Positions 24,261 to 32,941 of a stretch of 49,053 bases of DNA are shown one piece after another. The DNA lies in NCBI GenBank assembly GCA_007126035.1, contig SLCC01000035.1:1-49053 (forward strand). Reading direction: 5' to 3'. A program made the translations under genes and the position numbers. The notes under the pieces are model-generated. The model was not told the origin of the DNA. It did no database searches and saw only the letters and a program-made list of their open reading frames with translations. The DNA is from Gemmatimonadota bacterium. Its GTDB lineage: Bacteria > Gemmatimonadota > Gemmatimonadetes > Longimicrobiales > RSA9. Numbering within the stretch: the first letter of the stretch is position 1; each line of letters begins with the position of its first letter.

Positions 24261-24727
24261 AGCCAGTCTTCTCCAGGGTAGTGGGGCCTCGCGGGAGATA
24301 TGATATCACCACCAGCCCCCTGCACAACAGGATTCGAGCTCAGAGCTCCGAACTCCGAGCTCCGAACTCCGACCGCCCTGCAACCATGCCCCTCCGCTTG
24401 GCGGGCTTCGGAGGGCTGCCGGGCGGCGGACAGTGCCGGGCGCTCGGCTCGAGCTCAGAGCTCCGAGCTCCGAGCTCCGACCGCCCAGCAACCATGCCCC
24501 TCCGCTTGGTGGGCTTCGGAGGGCTGCCGGGCGGCGGACAGTGCCGGGCGCTCGGCTCGAGCTCCGAACTCCGAGCTCCGAGCTCCGAGCTCCGACCGCC
24601 CTGCAACCACGCCCCTCCGCTTGGCACTCGCCGTCGCGCGGCTGGGCAGGTCGCGGGGTGGACGGGGTGGAAGAGCCGGCGAGTTTGCAAGACGGCTCGC
24701 GGAACTCGATGTTCGAAGCTCGGGCTG
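24261..24727. other. Intergenic region dominated by repeats
   Basis: No gene is supported between the HD-like gene and ctaB. Most of it is the 108-115 bp repeat array described separately. The last 90 bases contain a decayed version of the same heptamers (GAACTCGATGTTCGAAGCTC). Confidence 0.6.
24333..24630. repeat. Heptamer-flanked tandem repeat array, inverted copy of the 1-200 family
   Basis: Three copies of a unit starting GACCGCCC(T/A)GCAACCA begin at 24371, 24479 and 24594, giving unit lengths of 108 and 115. The third is truncated near 24630. Between cores are runs of the 7-bp repeat GAGCTCC/GAACTCC. Read on the minus strand, the core and heptamers align with the array at 1-200 (GAGCGCCCG, CGAAGCCC, GGCGGTCGGAGCTC), so it is one dispersed family in opposite orientations. 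Confidence 0.88.
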
Positions 24728-25681
24728 TCAGAGCAGGAAGCGGTCAACCAGCATCAGGGCCAGGATGATGGGCAGGTAGGTGATGGAGCCGAAGAAGAGC
24801 TGCCACGCCCGCTGGTCGTTGCGCACGAGCCAGAGCCGCAGGCTGAGGGCGACCATGGCCAGGCCGAGGGGGGCGGCGCCGGCGGCGTAGAGCCAGCCAA
24901 TGAGCCCGGTGGCCACGGGCACGAGGCTCACCGCCAGGAGCGCGACGGAGTAGAGGAAGCTCTCGAGCCCTATCCGGGTGCCCTGGGGGTCGATCACGCT
25001 GAGCATGCGCAGGCCGCCGCTGCCGTAGTCCTCCCGGTAGACCCAGGCCAGGGCGTAGAAGTGGGGCATCTGCCAGAAGAAGACAATGCCGGTGATGGCC
25101 AGGGCCGCGGCGCCCACGGGCTCGCCGGCGGCGGTCCAGCCGGCCAGGGCTGGGAGCGAGCCTGGCAGGGCGCCGACGAGGGTGGCGTGGTGCGTTCGTC
25201 GCTTGAGCGGCGTGTAGACCAGGACGTAGGTGACCAGGCTGATGGTCACCAGCAGGAGCGTCGGGATGTTGACGAATACCCCCAGGTGCAGCAGTCCCAG
25301 GGCCGACAGCGCGATGGCGAACGTCAGGGCCTGGCGGGCCGGGACGCGACCGGCGGGAATGGGCCGTCGGCGGGTGCGGGCCATCATGGCGTCGCTGTCC
25401 CGCTCCCACCACATGTTGAGGGCATTGGCACCGGAAGCCGCCAGCGCCGCGCCTATCACCGTGTTGAGGACGCGGAAGAACTCGGCGTCCCCACCGGCGG
25501 CCATGAGGTAGCCCGCCGCCGTGGTGAAGACCACCAGGCGGGTGATTCCCGGCTTCGTGAGTGCGGCCAGGTCACCCAGGACGGTGCGGTAGCTGAGGGC
25601 TCCCGGCGCGTCCGGCGCGCGATCGGATGAGGTAGCTGCGTCCACGCCGCGGAAGGTAACCAAAAACGTGTCCCGCGTCAT
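24728..25681 (-). CDS. ctaB: Protoheme IX farnesyltransferase (heme O synthase)
   Basis: This UbiA-type prenyltransferase (317 aa) adds a farnesyl group to heme B to make heme O for terminal oxidases. The first Asp motif is NMWWERDSDAMMARTRRRPI and the conserved loop YTPLKRRTHHATLVGALPGS is family-specific. The second acidic loop follows HFYALAWVYREDYGSGG. About nine transmembrane segments are present. Residues 1-35 are soluble and variable, so the true start may be slightly downstream; no strong ribosome-binding site is visible at 25681. No oxidase subunits are next to it in the window. Confidence 0.9.
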   Translation of the reverse strand: MTRDTFLVTFRGVDAATSSDRAPDAPGALSYRTVLGDLAALTKPGITRLVVFTTAAGYLMAAGGDAEFFRVLNTVIGAALAASGANALNMWWERDSDAMMARTRRRPIPAGRVPARQALTFAIALSALGLLHLGVFVNIPTLLLVTISLVTYVLVYTPLKRRTHHATLVGALPGSLPALAGWTAAGEPVGAAALAITGIVFFWQMPHFYALAWVYREDYGSGGLRMLSVIDPQGTRIGLESFLYSVALLAVSLVPVATGLIGWLYAAGAAPLGLAMVALSLRLWLVRNDQRAWQLFFGSITYLPIILALMLVDRFLL

Positions 25682-25709
25682 GATATGGCGGGCCGGATCC
25701 GAACGGATC

Positions 25710-25753
25710 GGGAGGCGGGCCCGGACCGGATCTTCGGTCCGGGCCCGCCTCCC
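25710..25753 (-). terminator. Perfect 19-bp hairpin after pntB
   Basis: GGGAGGCGGGCCCGGACCG (25710-25728), a six-base loop and the exact reverse complement (25735-25753) form a very stable hairpin. It sits 59 bases past the pntB stop and just upstream of ctaB on the same strand. No T-run follows on either strand, so it may act with Rho, as an attenuator, or protect the pnt mRNA 3' end. Confidence 0.65.
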
Positions 25754-25811
25754 GGGCTCGGGCTCCAGGATGGGCCGGCCACGGGCGGCAGGCGCCGCCC
25801 GCGCCGCAGCG

Positions 25812-27200
25812 CTACATCCTCTTCAGCTCGGACACCAGCGCCGTGAGCACCTTCTTCGCGTCGCCGAAGAGCATCCGGTTGTTGTCCTTGTAGAACAGCG
25901 GATTGTCCGTGCCGGCAAAGCCAGGGTTCAAGCTCCGCTTCACCACGATGGTGTTCTTGGCGTAGTCGGCGTTGATGATGGGCATGCCGTACAGCGGGCT
26001 GTCCTTCTTGGTCCGGGCGTCGGGGTTGACCACGTCGTTGGCGCCCAGGATCAGGACCACGTCGGTGCGCTCCATCTCACCGTTCACGTCGTCCGACTCG
26101 TACAGCTGGTCGTAGGGCACGTTGGCCTCGGCCAGGAGCACGTTCATGTGGCCGGGCATCCGGCCGGCGACGGGGTGCACCGCGAACTTCACGGTGACGC
26201 CCTTCTCGCCCAGCAGGTCCGACATCTCCCGTGCCTGGTGCTGGGCCTGGGCCACGGCCAGACCGTAGCCGGGCACGACCACCACGTTGTTCGAGTACGA
26301 CATGAGGACCGCCGCGTCCTCGGCATTGATCTCCTTGGCGATCTTCGGTCGGCCATCGCCGTCGCCCACCGCCTCGACGTGGGCGCCGAAGGCGCTGAAC
26401 AGCACGTTGGCCAGGGACCGGTTCATGGCCCGGCACATGATGTTCGTCAGGATCAGCCCGGACGCGCCCACCAGGGAGCCGGCGATGATGAGGACGTTGT
26501 TGTCCAGCACGAACCCCGTGGCCGCCGCCGCCAGCCCTGAGAACGAGTTCAGGAGCGCCACCACCACGGGCATGTCCGCGCCGCCGATGGGCATGACGAA
26601 CATGAGGCCGAAGATGAGCGCCAGTACGGCCAGGACGATGAACCATTCAATGGGCACGCCGGGCATCACGGCGATCCAGGCGCCAATGACGATGATGCCC
26701 AGGAACACCAGCCCGTTGACGATGTTGCCGCCAGGATAGGTGATGGCCCGCTCCCAGTGGCCCTCCAGCTTGGCCCAGGCCAGGAAGCTGCCCGAGAAGG
26801 TGATGGACCCGATGAACACCGAGAGTACGATGGTCAGCGAGATCACGAATGTGGGCGCGGCGATCCCTGGCTCCAGGTAACCCAGGAACTCCGCCGATGC
26901 CACCAGCGCCGACGCGCCACCACCGAAGGCGTTGAACACGGCCACCATCTGGGGCATGGCGGTCATGGCTACCCATCGGGCCAGGAACGCCCCGATGGCG
27001 GCGCCGATGACCAGACCGACGATGATCCAGGTCCAGTCCAGGATCTGGGTGAATGCCAGCGTCGCGATGATGGCGAGCAGCATGCCGCTGGCACCCATTA
27101 GGTTGCCGCTGCGCGCCGTCTTCGGCGAGCTCAGTCGCTTGAGTCCGAGGATGAACAGGACAGCGGCGACCAGATACGTGATGTGCATGAGGACCTCCAT
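25812..27200 (-). CDS. pntB: Proton-translocating NAD(P) transhydrogenase subunit beta
   Basis: PntB couples proton flow to hydride transfer from NADH to NADP+. About eight transmembrane helices (from ITYLVAAVLFILGLKRLS) are followed by the NADP-binding domain III with VVVVPGYGLAVAQAQHQA, KFAVHPVAGRMPGHMNVLLAEA and VLILGANDVVNPDA. GNLMGASGML near the N-terminus matches E. coli PntB GNNFGIAGMA, which supports the ATG at 27200 (GGAGG just upstream). A GTG at 27224 and an ATG at 27188 are alternatives. It is the last gene of a pntAa-pntAb-pntB operon. Confidence 0.92.
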   Translation of the reverse strand: MEVLMHITYLVAAVLFILGLKRLSSPKTARSGNLMGASGMLLAIIATLAFTQILDWTWIIVGLVIGAAIGAFLARWVAMTAMPQMVAVFNAFGGGASALVASAEFLGYLEPGIAAPTFVISLTIVLSVFIGSITFSGSFLAWAKLEGHWERAITYPGGNIVNGLVFLGIIVIGAWIAVMPGVPIEWFIVLAVLALIFGLMFVMPIGGADMPVVVALLNSFSGLAAAATGFVLDNNVLIIAGSLVGASGLILTNIMCRAMNRSLANVLFSAFGAHVEAVGDGDGRPKIAKEINAEDAAVLMSYSNNVVVVPGYGLAVAQAQHQAREMSDLLGEKGVTVKFAVHPVAGRMPGHMNVLLAEANVPYDQLYESDDVNGEMERTDVVLILGANDVVNPDARTKKDSPLYGMPIINADYAKNTIVVKRSLNPGFAGTDNPLFYKDNNRMLFGDAKKVLTALVSELKRM

Positions 27201-27225
27201 CGGTCCTCCGACTTGTGCGTTCACG

Positions 27226-27525
27226 TCATGCCTCCCGTTCTTCCTTCTTCTTGAACATCTGGAGCATCCGGTCGGTGACCATGAAGCCGCCCACCACGTT
27301 GATGGTGGCCATGATCAGCGCGATGACGCCCAGGATCGTCCTCGCCGGGTCAGCCACCATGCCTGCCACTACCAGCGAGCCCACGATGGTGATGCCCGAG
27401 ATCGCGTTGGACCCCGACATCAGCGGCGTGTGCAGGATGGTAGGCACTTTGGTGATGACCTCGAAGCCCACGAAGATCGCGAGCACGAGGATATATATCG
27501 AGAACAGCAGATCCAAGCCTTCCAT
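27226..27525 (-). CDS. pntAb: NAD(P) transhydrogenase alpha subunit part 2
   Basis: This 99-residue membrane part of the alpha subunit is a separate gene, as in Rhodospirillum-type three-subunit enzymes. Three helices are visible. The segments VPTILHTPLMSGSNAISGI and TINVVGGFMVTDRMLQMFK are diagnostic of this half of PntA. It is 14 bases after pntAa. Its stop precedes the first possible pntB start by a single base. Confidence 0.92.
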   Translation of the reverse strand: MEGLDLLFSIYILVLAIFVGFEVITKVPTILHTPLMSGSNAISGITIVGSLVVAGMVADPARTILGVIALIMATINVVGGFMVTDRMLQMFKKKEEREA

Positions 27526-27539
27526 ATCCCTCTCCCTGT

Positions 27540-28691
27540 TCAGGCGCTGGCGCCAACCGAGTCGCGCGTGCGCTCGTGCACGATCTCGCCATCATGGGTG
27601 ACGCAGCACTCCCGGGTGATCTCGTCTTCGAAATCCACCTTTAGCGTCTTGCTCTCGGCGTCGACCATGTGCGTGAGCAGCGCGTGTATGTTGCGCGAGT
27701 ACATCTGGCTGGCGTTACGCGGCAGCCCGCTGGCGGCGTTCATGAGTCCGATGACCTTCACGCCGGCGCGCACCACCGTCTCATCGGCGCGGGTGAGCTC
27801 GCAGTTACCGCCCGACTCGGCGGCCAGATCGATGATGACGGAGCCGGCGCGCATGTCGGCGATCATGTCCTCGGTGATGAGGACCGGTGCCGGCCGGCCC
27901 GGGACCTGCGCGGTGGTGATGACCACGTCGGACTCGGCGCAGAGCTTGTGCAGCAGCTCGTGCTCCTGCTTCTTCTGCTCCTCCGTCACCTCCTTGGCAT
28001 AGCCGCCCTCGGTCTCCGCCTCCTCGAGGGTGACACCCACGAACTGCGCGCCCAGGGACTCGACCTGCTCCGCCGCCGCTGGCCGGATGTCGAAACCCTT
28101 GACCCGAGCGCCCAACCGACGGGCGGTGGCGATGGCCTGGAGCCCGGCCACGCCCGCGCCGATGACCAGCACCTTCGCCGGCGGGATGGTGCCCGCCGCC
28201 GTGGTGAGCATGGGGAAGAAGGTGTCCACCTCCTGGGCCGCCAGGAGAGTGGCGATGTAGCCGGTCACCGTCGCCTGGGATGACAGGGCGTCCATCCGCT
28301 GCGCCACCGTGATCCGCGGGACCAGCTCCATGCTGAAGCTCGTGATGTTGGCCGCTGCCAGCGCCCGTATGAGCTCCGGCGAGGTTAGGGGATAGAGTAA
28401 GCCGACGAAGGCGGCGCCAGACTTCAGCCGCTTGACCTCGTCCGCGCCCCCGGCACCGCCAACCTGTGGGGGGGCTACCTTGACCACCACGTCGGAAGCG
28501 AAGACAGCGTTGGCATCAGCCACCGTCGCGCCCGCCGCGGTGTACTCCGAGTCTACAAAGCCAGAGTGTTCACCGGCCCCCTTCTCCACCACCACCTCGA
28601 GGCCAGCGTCCACCAGCTTATTCACCGTTTCAGGGACGACGGCTACACGCCGCTCGCCCTGGAGCACCTCTCGCGGCACACCTACCTTCAT
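27540..28691 (-). CDS. pntAa: NAD(P) transhydrogenase alpha subunit part 1 (NAD-binding)
   Basis: This is the soluble NAD(H)-binding domain I of transhydrogenase (383 aa), related to alanine dehydrogenase. The N-terminus KVGVPREVLQGERRVAVVPE is the family signature. The Rossmann motif VLVIGAGVAGLQAIATARRL lies near residue 170, followed by FDIRPAAAEQVESLGAQFV and the mobile-loop region VITTAQVPGRPAPVLI. AAGGAGG precedes the ATG. First gene of the pnt operon. Confidence 0.93.
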   Translation of the reverse strand: MKVGVPREVLQGERRVAVVPETVNKLVDAGLEVVVEKGAGEHSGFVDSEYTAAGATVADANAVFASDVVVKVAPPQVGGAGGADEVKRLKSGAAFVGLLYPLTSPELIRALAAANITSFSMELVPRITVAQRMDALSSQATVTGYIATLLAAQEVDTFFPMLTTAAGTIPPAKVLVIGAGVAGLQAIATARRLGARVKGFDIRPAAAEQVESLGAQFVGVTLEEAETEGGYAKEVTEEQKKQEHELLHKLCAESDVVITTAQVPGRPAPVLITEDMIADMRAGSVIIDLAAESGGNCELTRADETVVRAGVKVIGLMNAASGLPRNASQMYSRNIHALLTHMVDAESKTLKVDFEDEITRECCVTHDGEIVHERTRDSVGASA

Positions 28692-28743
28692 TGCCCTTCC
28701 TCCTTCGGACTGGCTGAACTTGGCCGCCGAGCGGTTCTGTCGC

Positions 28744-28780
28744 GGCCGGGCCTAATTTAAGCCCGGGGTAAGGCCCGGCC
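28744..28780. promoter_or_regulatory. 9-bp inverted repeat upstream of pntAa
   Basis: GGCCGGGCC and GGCCCGGCC flank a 19-base spacer that contains its own CCCGGG palindrome. It lies between the M16 gene end and the pntAa start, so it could be a Rho-dependent end of the peptidase transcript or part of pnt leader control. No T-run is present. Confidence 0.4.
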
Positions 28781-28859
28781 AGTCTCTGTTCTGTCAGGGA
28801 TTCCCCGATTTTGCTGTAGGAGTTAGTTCGAGCCAGCGCAAGATGTCGCGATGTGCGGC

Positions 28860-30353
28860 TCAGCGATCGGGCAGGATGGTGACCGGTCCGAGGCGACGGG
28901 GATCGAAGGCGGTGGTGTCGCCGACTATGAGGACAGTGAACGCGTCGGGCCGCACCTTGTCCCTGAGGACCCGGGCGACCTGGCGCTGGTTGACGCGGCC
29001 GATGCCCGTCAGGTACCGGACCATCCAGTCGCTGGGCAGGTCGTCCGCCATGTAGCTCACCTGCCGGGCCACGATCTGGGCCGGGCTGCCCACGCCGAAG
29101 ATGAAGCCGTTGCTGATGGACTCCCTGGCCAGCTCGACCTCGTCGCTGGTGGGCGGCTCCGCCACCGATTCGCTCAGGGTGCTGAGGATGAGGCGAGCGG
29201 CGTCGATGGTGGCGTCGGCTCTGGTATGCGTGATGGCGCCGAAGATGCGCTCGTGGTCCCGGGCCACGCCCCACACGGAGGAGGCGGTGTAGGCCAGTCC
29301 CTGCTCCGTCCGGAGCCGGGACGCGAGGCGGCTGGTGACGCCGCTGCCGCCGATGACCCAGTTGGCGATCCGGGACGCGTAGTAGGCGGGCGAGTCCTCC
29401 AGGAGCACACCGCCCGGCTGGCCCACGACGATGGTGCTCTGGGCCAGGGTCTTGGGGATGACGTAGACGGCGGGTCGGGCCCTTACTTCCGGCGGTGGCG
29501 GCAGCTCGAGCAGCCGGCCGCAGGGCCGCCAGTCGGCCAGAGCCTGCTCGAGCACCGACCTGGCCTCCTGGCGAGTCAGGGCTCCGGCCGCGCCCACCAC
29601 GGCCGTCTCCGGGCAGACTGTCTGTCGGTGCATGGCCACCAGGCGTTCCCGGCCCAACCGCTCCCGGGCCAGGTCCGCCTCCTCCAGGATCCAACCGGTG
29701 GGGTGTTCGTCATAGAGGATCTGGTTGAACTTCGCGACGGCGAGGGAGCCGGGGAAATCGCTCAGGTTCCGGACCGCGTCCAGCTCCCGGACGCGCCAGC
29801 GCTCCATGGCCGCCGGGTCGAAGCGAGGCCGCAGGAGCATGTCGGCCCAGAGCTGGATTGCCAGGTCCAGGTGCCGCCGCAGGCCGCGCACTCCCATCAG
29901 CATGCGCGACCCGTTGCCGTAGGTGCTCACCCCGATTGCGTGGTACTCCAGGACTGCGTCCAGGGAGTCGGGCTCCAGGCTGGTCGTCCCGCCGTGTCGC
30001 ATGAGGGACAGGAGCGAGCTGGCGACGCCGAAGTCCTCACGCCCGTGGTACATGTAGCCGCCGCTGAAGTCGACGAACACATCCACGACGGGCAGGGACC
30101 AGTCGGAGAGGAAGACCACGGTCACGCCGTTGGAGAGCTGGAACAGCTCGGGCTCCGGCGGCTGGAACCGGAGTGGCGGGAAGGAGAGGCTGCGCACCGC
30201 GTCGGCGCCACCGATCAGCCTGGCTGGCGCCGCCTGCGCCGCATCCCCTGCCCTGGCCCCGGCGCACCCGCCCAGGCCCAGACCCGCGGCCAGGGCCAGG
30301 ACGAGGGCGGCGACACCGATGGAGGCGGGGTAGACGTGTGGCTGCCGTGTCAT
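28860..30353 (-). CDS. M16-family peptidase homologue, inactive-type lipoprotein
   Basis: This 497-residue M16 (pitrilysin/insulinase fold) protein has a lipobox (GLGLGGCAG) that should place it in the envelope. The zinc motif HxxEH expected after the first strands is absent; the region reads FVDFSGGYMYHGREDFGVAS. Later structural motifs of the family are kept (WVIGGSGVTSRLASRLRTEQ and GLAYTASSVWG). It is therefore the non-catalytic partner of the upstream active M16, as in the mitochondrial processing peptidase pair. I chose ATG 30353 because it overlaps the upstream stop as ATGA and begins the signal peptide. Confidence 0.85.
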   Translation of the reverse strand: MTRQPHVYPASIGVAALVLALAAGLGLGGCAGARAGDAAQAAPARLIGGADAVRSLSFPPLRFQPPEPELFQLSNGVTVVFLSDWSLPVVDVFVDFSGGYMYHGREDFGVASSLLSLMRHGGTTSLEPDSLDAVLEYHAIGVSTYGNGSRMLMGVRGLRRHLDLAIQLWADMLLRPRFDPAAMERWRVRELDAVRNLSDFPGSLAVAKFNQILYDEHPTGWILEEADLARERLGRERLVAMHRQTVCPETAVVGAAGALTRQEARSVLEQALADWRPCGRLLELPPPPEVRARPAVYVIPKTLAQSTIVVGQPGGVLLEDSPAYYASRIANWVIGGSGVTSRLASRLRTEQGLAYTASSVWGVARDHERIFGAITHTRADATIDAARLILSTLSESVAEPPTSDEVELARESISNGFIFGVGSPAQIVARQVSYMADDLPSDWMVRYLTGIGRVNQRQVARVLRDKVRPDAFTVLIVGDTTAFDPRRLGPVTILPDR

Positions 30354-31978
30354 GGCGAGCCTCTCCCTGCGTCCGGCACGTCCAGTCCGGTGGATCCTGG
30401 CTCGGGCCGGACCAGGACAGCGACGGTCCTGTTCTCCCGGACCAGGTACCGGCGGGCGGCCCGCTGCACGTCCTCGGGCGTGACTTCGGTCAACCGCTGG
30501 GACTGGCGGAACGTGTCGCGCCAGTCCCCATGCAGACCGGCGGACTCGGCCAATCGGAGCGCCAGGCCCAGGCTCGACCCCATCCGGGCCACCTCCGCCC
30601 ATTCCATCTGGTTGCGGACGCGCTGGACCTCGTGCCAGGTGGGCGGCTCCCGAGTCAGCCGCCGGACCTCGTCGTCTATGGCCGCCTCGATCTCACCGGT
30701 GGACCTGCCGGACAGAGGCCGCATGCCCAGAACCAGCATCCGGGGGTGGCGGAAGCCCGGGCCCAGCTCGAACGTCACGTTGGTGACCAGGTCGTCCCTG
30801 GTCACGAGCCGGCGGTGCAGCCTGGAGGTGCGCCCGTGGGCCAGGACCTGGGCCAGCACCTCGACGGCAGCGGCCTCGGGATCCGACCCGGCGGGCACGT
30901 GCCAGCCCATCATGATCTCGGGCGCGGCGTCGTATACCACCTCGACCCGCCGCTCACCGCGCTGGGCCGGCTCCGCCGCCAGGAGTGGCGGCGGCGGGTC
31001 GCCCGCCGGGATGGGGCCGAAGTAGCGCCGTGCCCAGCCCATGATCTGGTCGGGATCGATGTCGCCCACCACCGCCACCACCACCCTGGCCGGGACGTAG
31101 TGACGCCTGTGGAAGGCCACCACCCGCTCCCGCGTGTGGGCCTGGATGTCCGACATGTGGCCCAGCACTGGCACGCCATAGGGATGGACACGATACGCGG
31201 CGCCGTAGAACTCCTCGGCCAGACGGCCCGCTGGACTGGAGTCGATCTGCTGACGACGCTCCTCCGCCACCACGTCCCGCTCGGCGAAGAACTCCCGGAA
31301 GACCGGGTTCGCCAGACGGTCCGCCTCCAGGGCAAACCAGAGCTCCGCCCGGTTGGCCGGGAGCTGGACGAAGAAACGGGTCCCATCAGGGCCGGTGGTG
31401 GCGTTGAACGACCTGCCACCCGCCTCCGACAGGATCCGGTCCAGCTCCGCCGGTAGCACGTAAGACCTCGCCCGGTCCTCCAGCGCCCGGATCCGCCGGG
31501 CCAGCCGGTCCTCCTCCTCGGACGACACACCCGCGGCGCGCACGTAGAGCAACGAATCGTGCACCGCGTCCATGGTCCGGAACAGGGTCTGCTCCCGCCG
31601 CAGTGAGCGGGTGCCCAGCGTGGTGGTGCCCTTGAAGAGCAGGTGCTCGAGGAAATGGGCGATCCCAGTCTCGCCCAGCGCCTCGTTGGCAGAGCCGACA
31701 TCGACACGCAGGACGAACGAGGCGGTGGGCGCGCCAGGCCGGCGCAGGGCAAGGACCCGCAGCCCGTTCGGCAGGACCTCCTCCACCACGGGCAGGTCAA
31801 GCCCCCGTGGGTAGTCCTGGACCACCGGAGGCTGGGAGGCGTCGGCGGCCGGGGGCGCGACGTCGCCCGGCAGGGACGACGGCGTGGGCCCGCCGGCACA
31901 CCCGGTCCAGACCCCGACGATGGCGACGACCGATACCCGAAGCGCAAATCCCACTCTCGAGGGCCTCCTCACCTTCAA
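30350..31978 (-). CDS. M16-family zinc peptidase, active-type lipoprotein
   Basis: This 542-residue M16 metallopeptidase has the inverted zinc motif H108-F-L-E-H112 (HFLEHLLFKGT) with downstream NATTGPDGTRFFVQLP and AERDVVAEERRQ, which supplies the second Glu ligand. The N-terminus ends in TGCAGG, an atypical lipobox. It should degrade peptides in the periplasm together with the inactive partner encoded just downstream (4-base overlap). A helical insertion around residues 130-185 is longer than in minimal members of the family. Confidence 0.88.
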   Translation of the reverse strand: MKVRRPSRVGFALRVSVVAIVGVWTGCAGGPTPSSLPGDVAPPAADASQPPVVQDYPRGLDLPVVEEVLPNGLRVLALRRPGAPTASFVLRVDVGSANEALGETGIAHFLEHLLFKGTTTLGTRSLRREQTLFRTMDAVHDSLLYVRAAGVSSEEEDRLARRIRALEDRARSYVLPAELDRILSEAGGRSFNATTGPDGTRFFVQLPANRAELWFALEADRLANPVFREFFAERDVVAEERRQQIDSSPAGRLAEEFYGAAYRVHPYGVPVLGHMSDIQAHTRERVVAFHRRHYVPARVVVAVVGDIDPDQIMGWARRYFGPIPAGDPPPPLLAAEPAQRGERRVEVVYDAAPEIMMGWHVPAGSDPEAAAVEVLAQVLAHGRTSRLHRRLVTRDDLVTNVTFELGPGFRHPRMLVLGMRPLSGRSTGEIEAAIDDEVRRLTREPPTWHEVQRVRNQMEWAEVARMGSSLGLALRLAESAGLHGDWRDTFRQSQRLTEVTPEDVQRAARRYLVRENRTVAVLVRPEPGSTGLDVPDAGRGSP

Positions 31979-32042
31979 TACCTCTACCTCTTGCGTTCCC
32001 CGTCTCTTACCCCAGAAACGCTCAGCCCTCCCGCTTCGTGAC

Positions 32043-32429
32043 TCAGATCACCGCGATCGCCTCGATCTCCACCAGGATGGCCGGGTCCACGAAACCCGCC
32101 ACCTGGACCAGCGTCGTCGCGGGCCGCACATGCCCGAAGACCTCGCCGTGGGCCCTACCCACCTCCGTCCAGTCCGAGGCGTTGCGGACATAGATCCGCG
32201 TCCGCACAACATGCTCAGCCCGGGCACCCGCCTCGCCCAGGGCCCAGACGACGATCTCGAGGCACCGCTTTGCTTGGGCATACGGATCGCCCTCGTGCAT
32301 GACACGGCCCTCCGCGTCCACAGGCGCGGTACCGGCCACATACACCGTGTCACCCACCCGGACCGCCCGGGAATAGCCCACACCCTCGGCCCAGGGCACC
32401 GACGTCGACACCCGTCGTCGTTCCGCCAT
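32043..32429 (-). CDS. RidA/YjgF/YER057c/UK114-family protein
   Basis: This 128-residue chorismate-mutase-fold protein belongs to the RidA superfamily; archetypal members hydrolyse reactive enamine/imine intermediates. GYSRAVRVGDTVYVAGTAP and VVRTRIYVRNASDWTEVG are typical, and an Arg near residue 100 lies in a motif similar to the catalytic one (HVRPATTLVQVAGFVDPAILVEIEAIAVI begins as HVRPATTLVQV). The start at 32429 begins the family-conserved region. Its position next to the M16 operon gives no clear functional link. Confidence 0.85.
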   Translation of the reverse strand: MAERRRVSTSVPWAEGVGYSRAVRVGDTVYVAGTAPVDAEGRVMHEGDPYAQAKRCLEIVVWALGEAGARAEHVVRTRIYVRNASDWTEVGRAHGEVFGHVRPATTLVQVAGFVDPAILVEIEAIAVI

Positions 32430-32480
32430 ACCGGAAAGATGGTGCGTACACCACCCAAAGAACAACTACCGCGCAAGATC

Positions 32481-32915
32481 CTACCCGCGACGGCGCGCCA
32501 AGTCCTCGGCCGACCGGGCCCGGCGCCGGATGACCGACGGGTCCAAGACCAAACGGTCCCGCACCTGCGCCACCCCCGGCACCGCCGAAGCCACCTGCAT
32601 CGCCAGCGACCGCTCCCAGTCATTGGCCACTGAACCGGTGATCTCCACCACCCCGTCCTCGCCCTCCTCCACGTCCAGTCGGCGACGGCCCAGCGCCGGC
32701 TCCTCCCAGAACCGGTCCAGTACCCGGTCCGCCAGAGGCGTCCGGCGCCGGCCCCGGAACGTGTCCGCCACCAGCCGCCGACCCCGCCGCGAAATCAGGA
32801 ACCCGCTGGCCAGAGCACCGAACGCCACCGCGCCACCGAGCGCCAGCCTGGACCCAAGGCCCGAAGACGCCTCCCGCCGCCCACTCTCCTTATCGTCCCG
32901 CCTCTTTCTCAGCAT
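32481..32915 (-). CDS. BON-domain protein with one transmembrane helix
   Basis: This 144-residue protein has a hydrophobic helix (ALGGAVAFGALASGFLIS) after a charged N-terminus, then one BON domain: DVEEGEDGVVEITGSVAND and ASAVPGVAQVRDRLVLD. BON domains bind phospholipids or sit in envelope-stress proteins such as OsmY. The ATG at 32915 begins the charged N-terminus. A 16-bp tandem array occupies the sequence 27-122 bases upstream of the start, where its promoter should be. Confidence 0.75.
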   Translation of the reverse strand: MLRKRRDDKESGRREASSGLGSRLALGGAVAFGALASGFLISRRGRRLVADTFRGRRRTPLADRVLDRFWEEPALGRRRLDVEEGEDGVVEITGSVANDWERSLAMQVASAVPGVAQVRDRLVLDPSVIRRRARSAEDLARRRG

Positions 32916-32941
32916 GATCGCCTCCCTGCAGGCACTCCATC

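Noticed and set aside
24333-24630. CRISPR-like array of 108-115 bp units
   Set aside because: Repeats are long, contain internal heptamers, lack unique spacers and have no cas neighbours.
24281-25630. 449-codon plus frame across the heptamer array and ctaB antisense
   Set aside because: The first part is translation of the repeat (SELRAPSS pattern) and the rest is antisense to ctaB.
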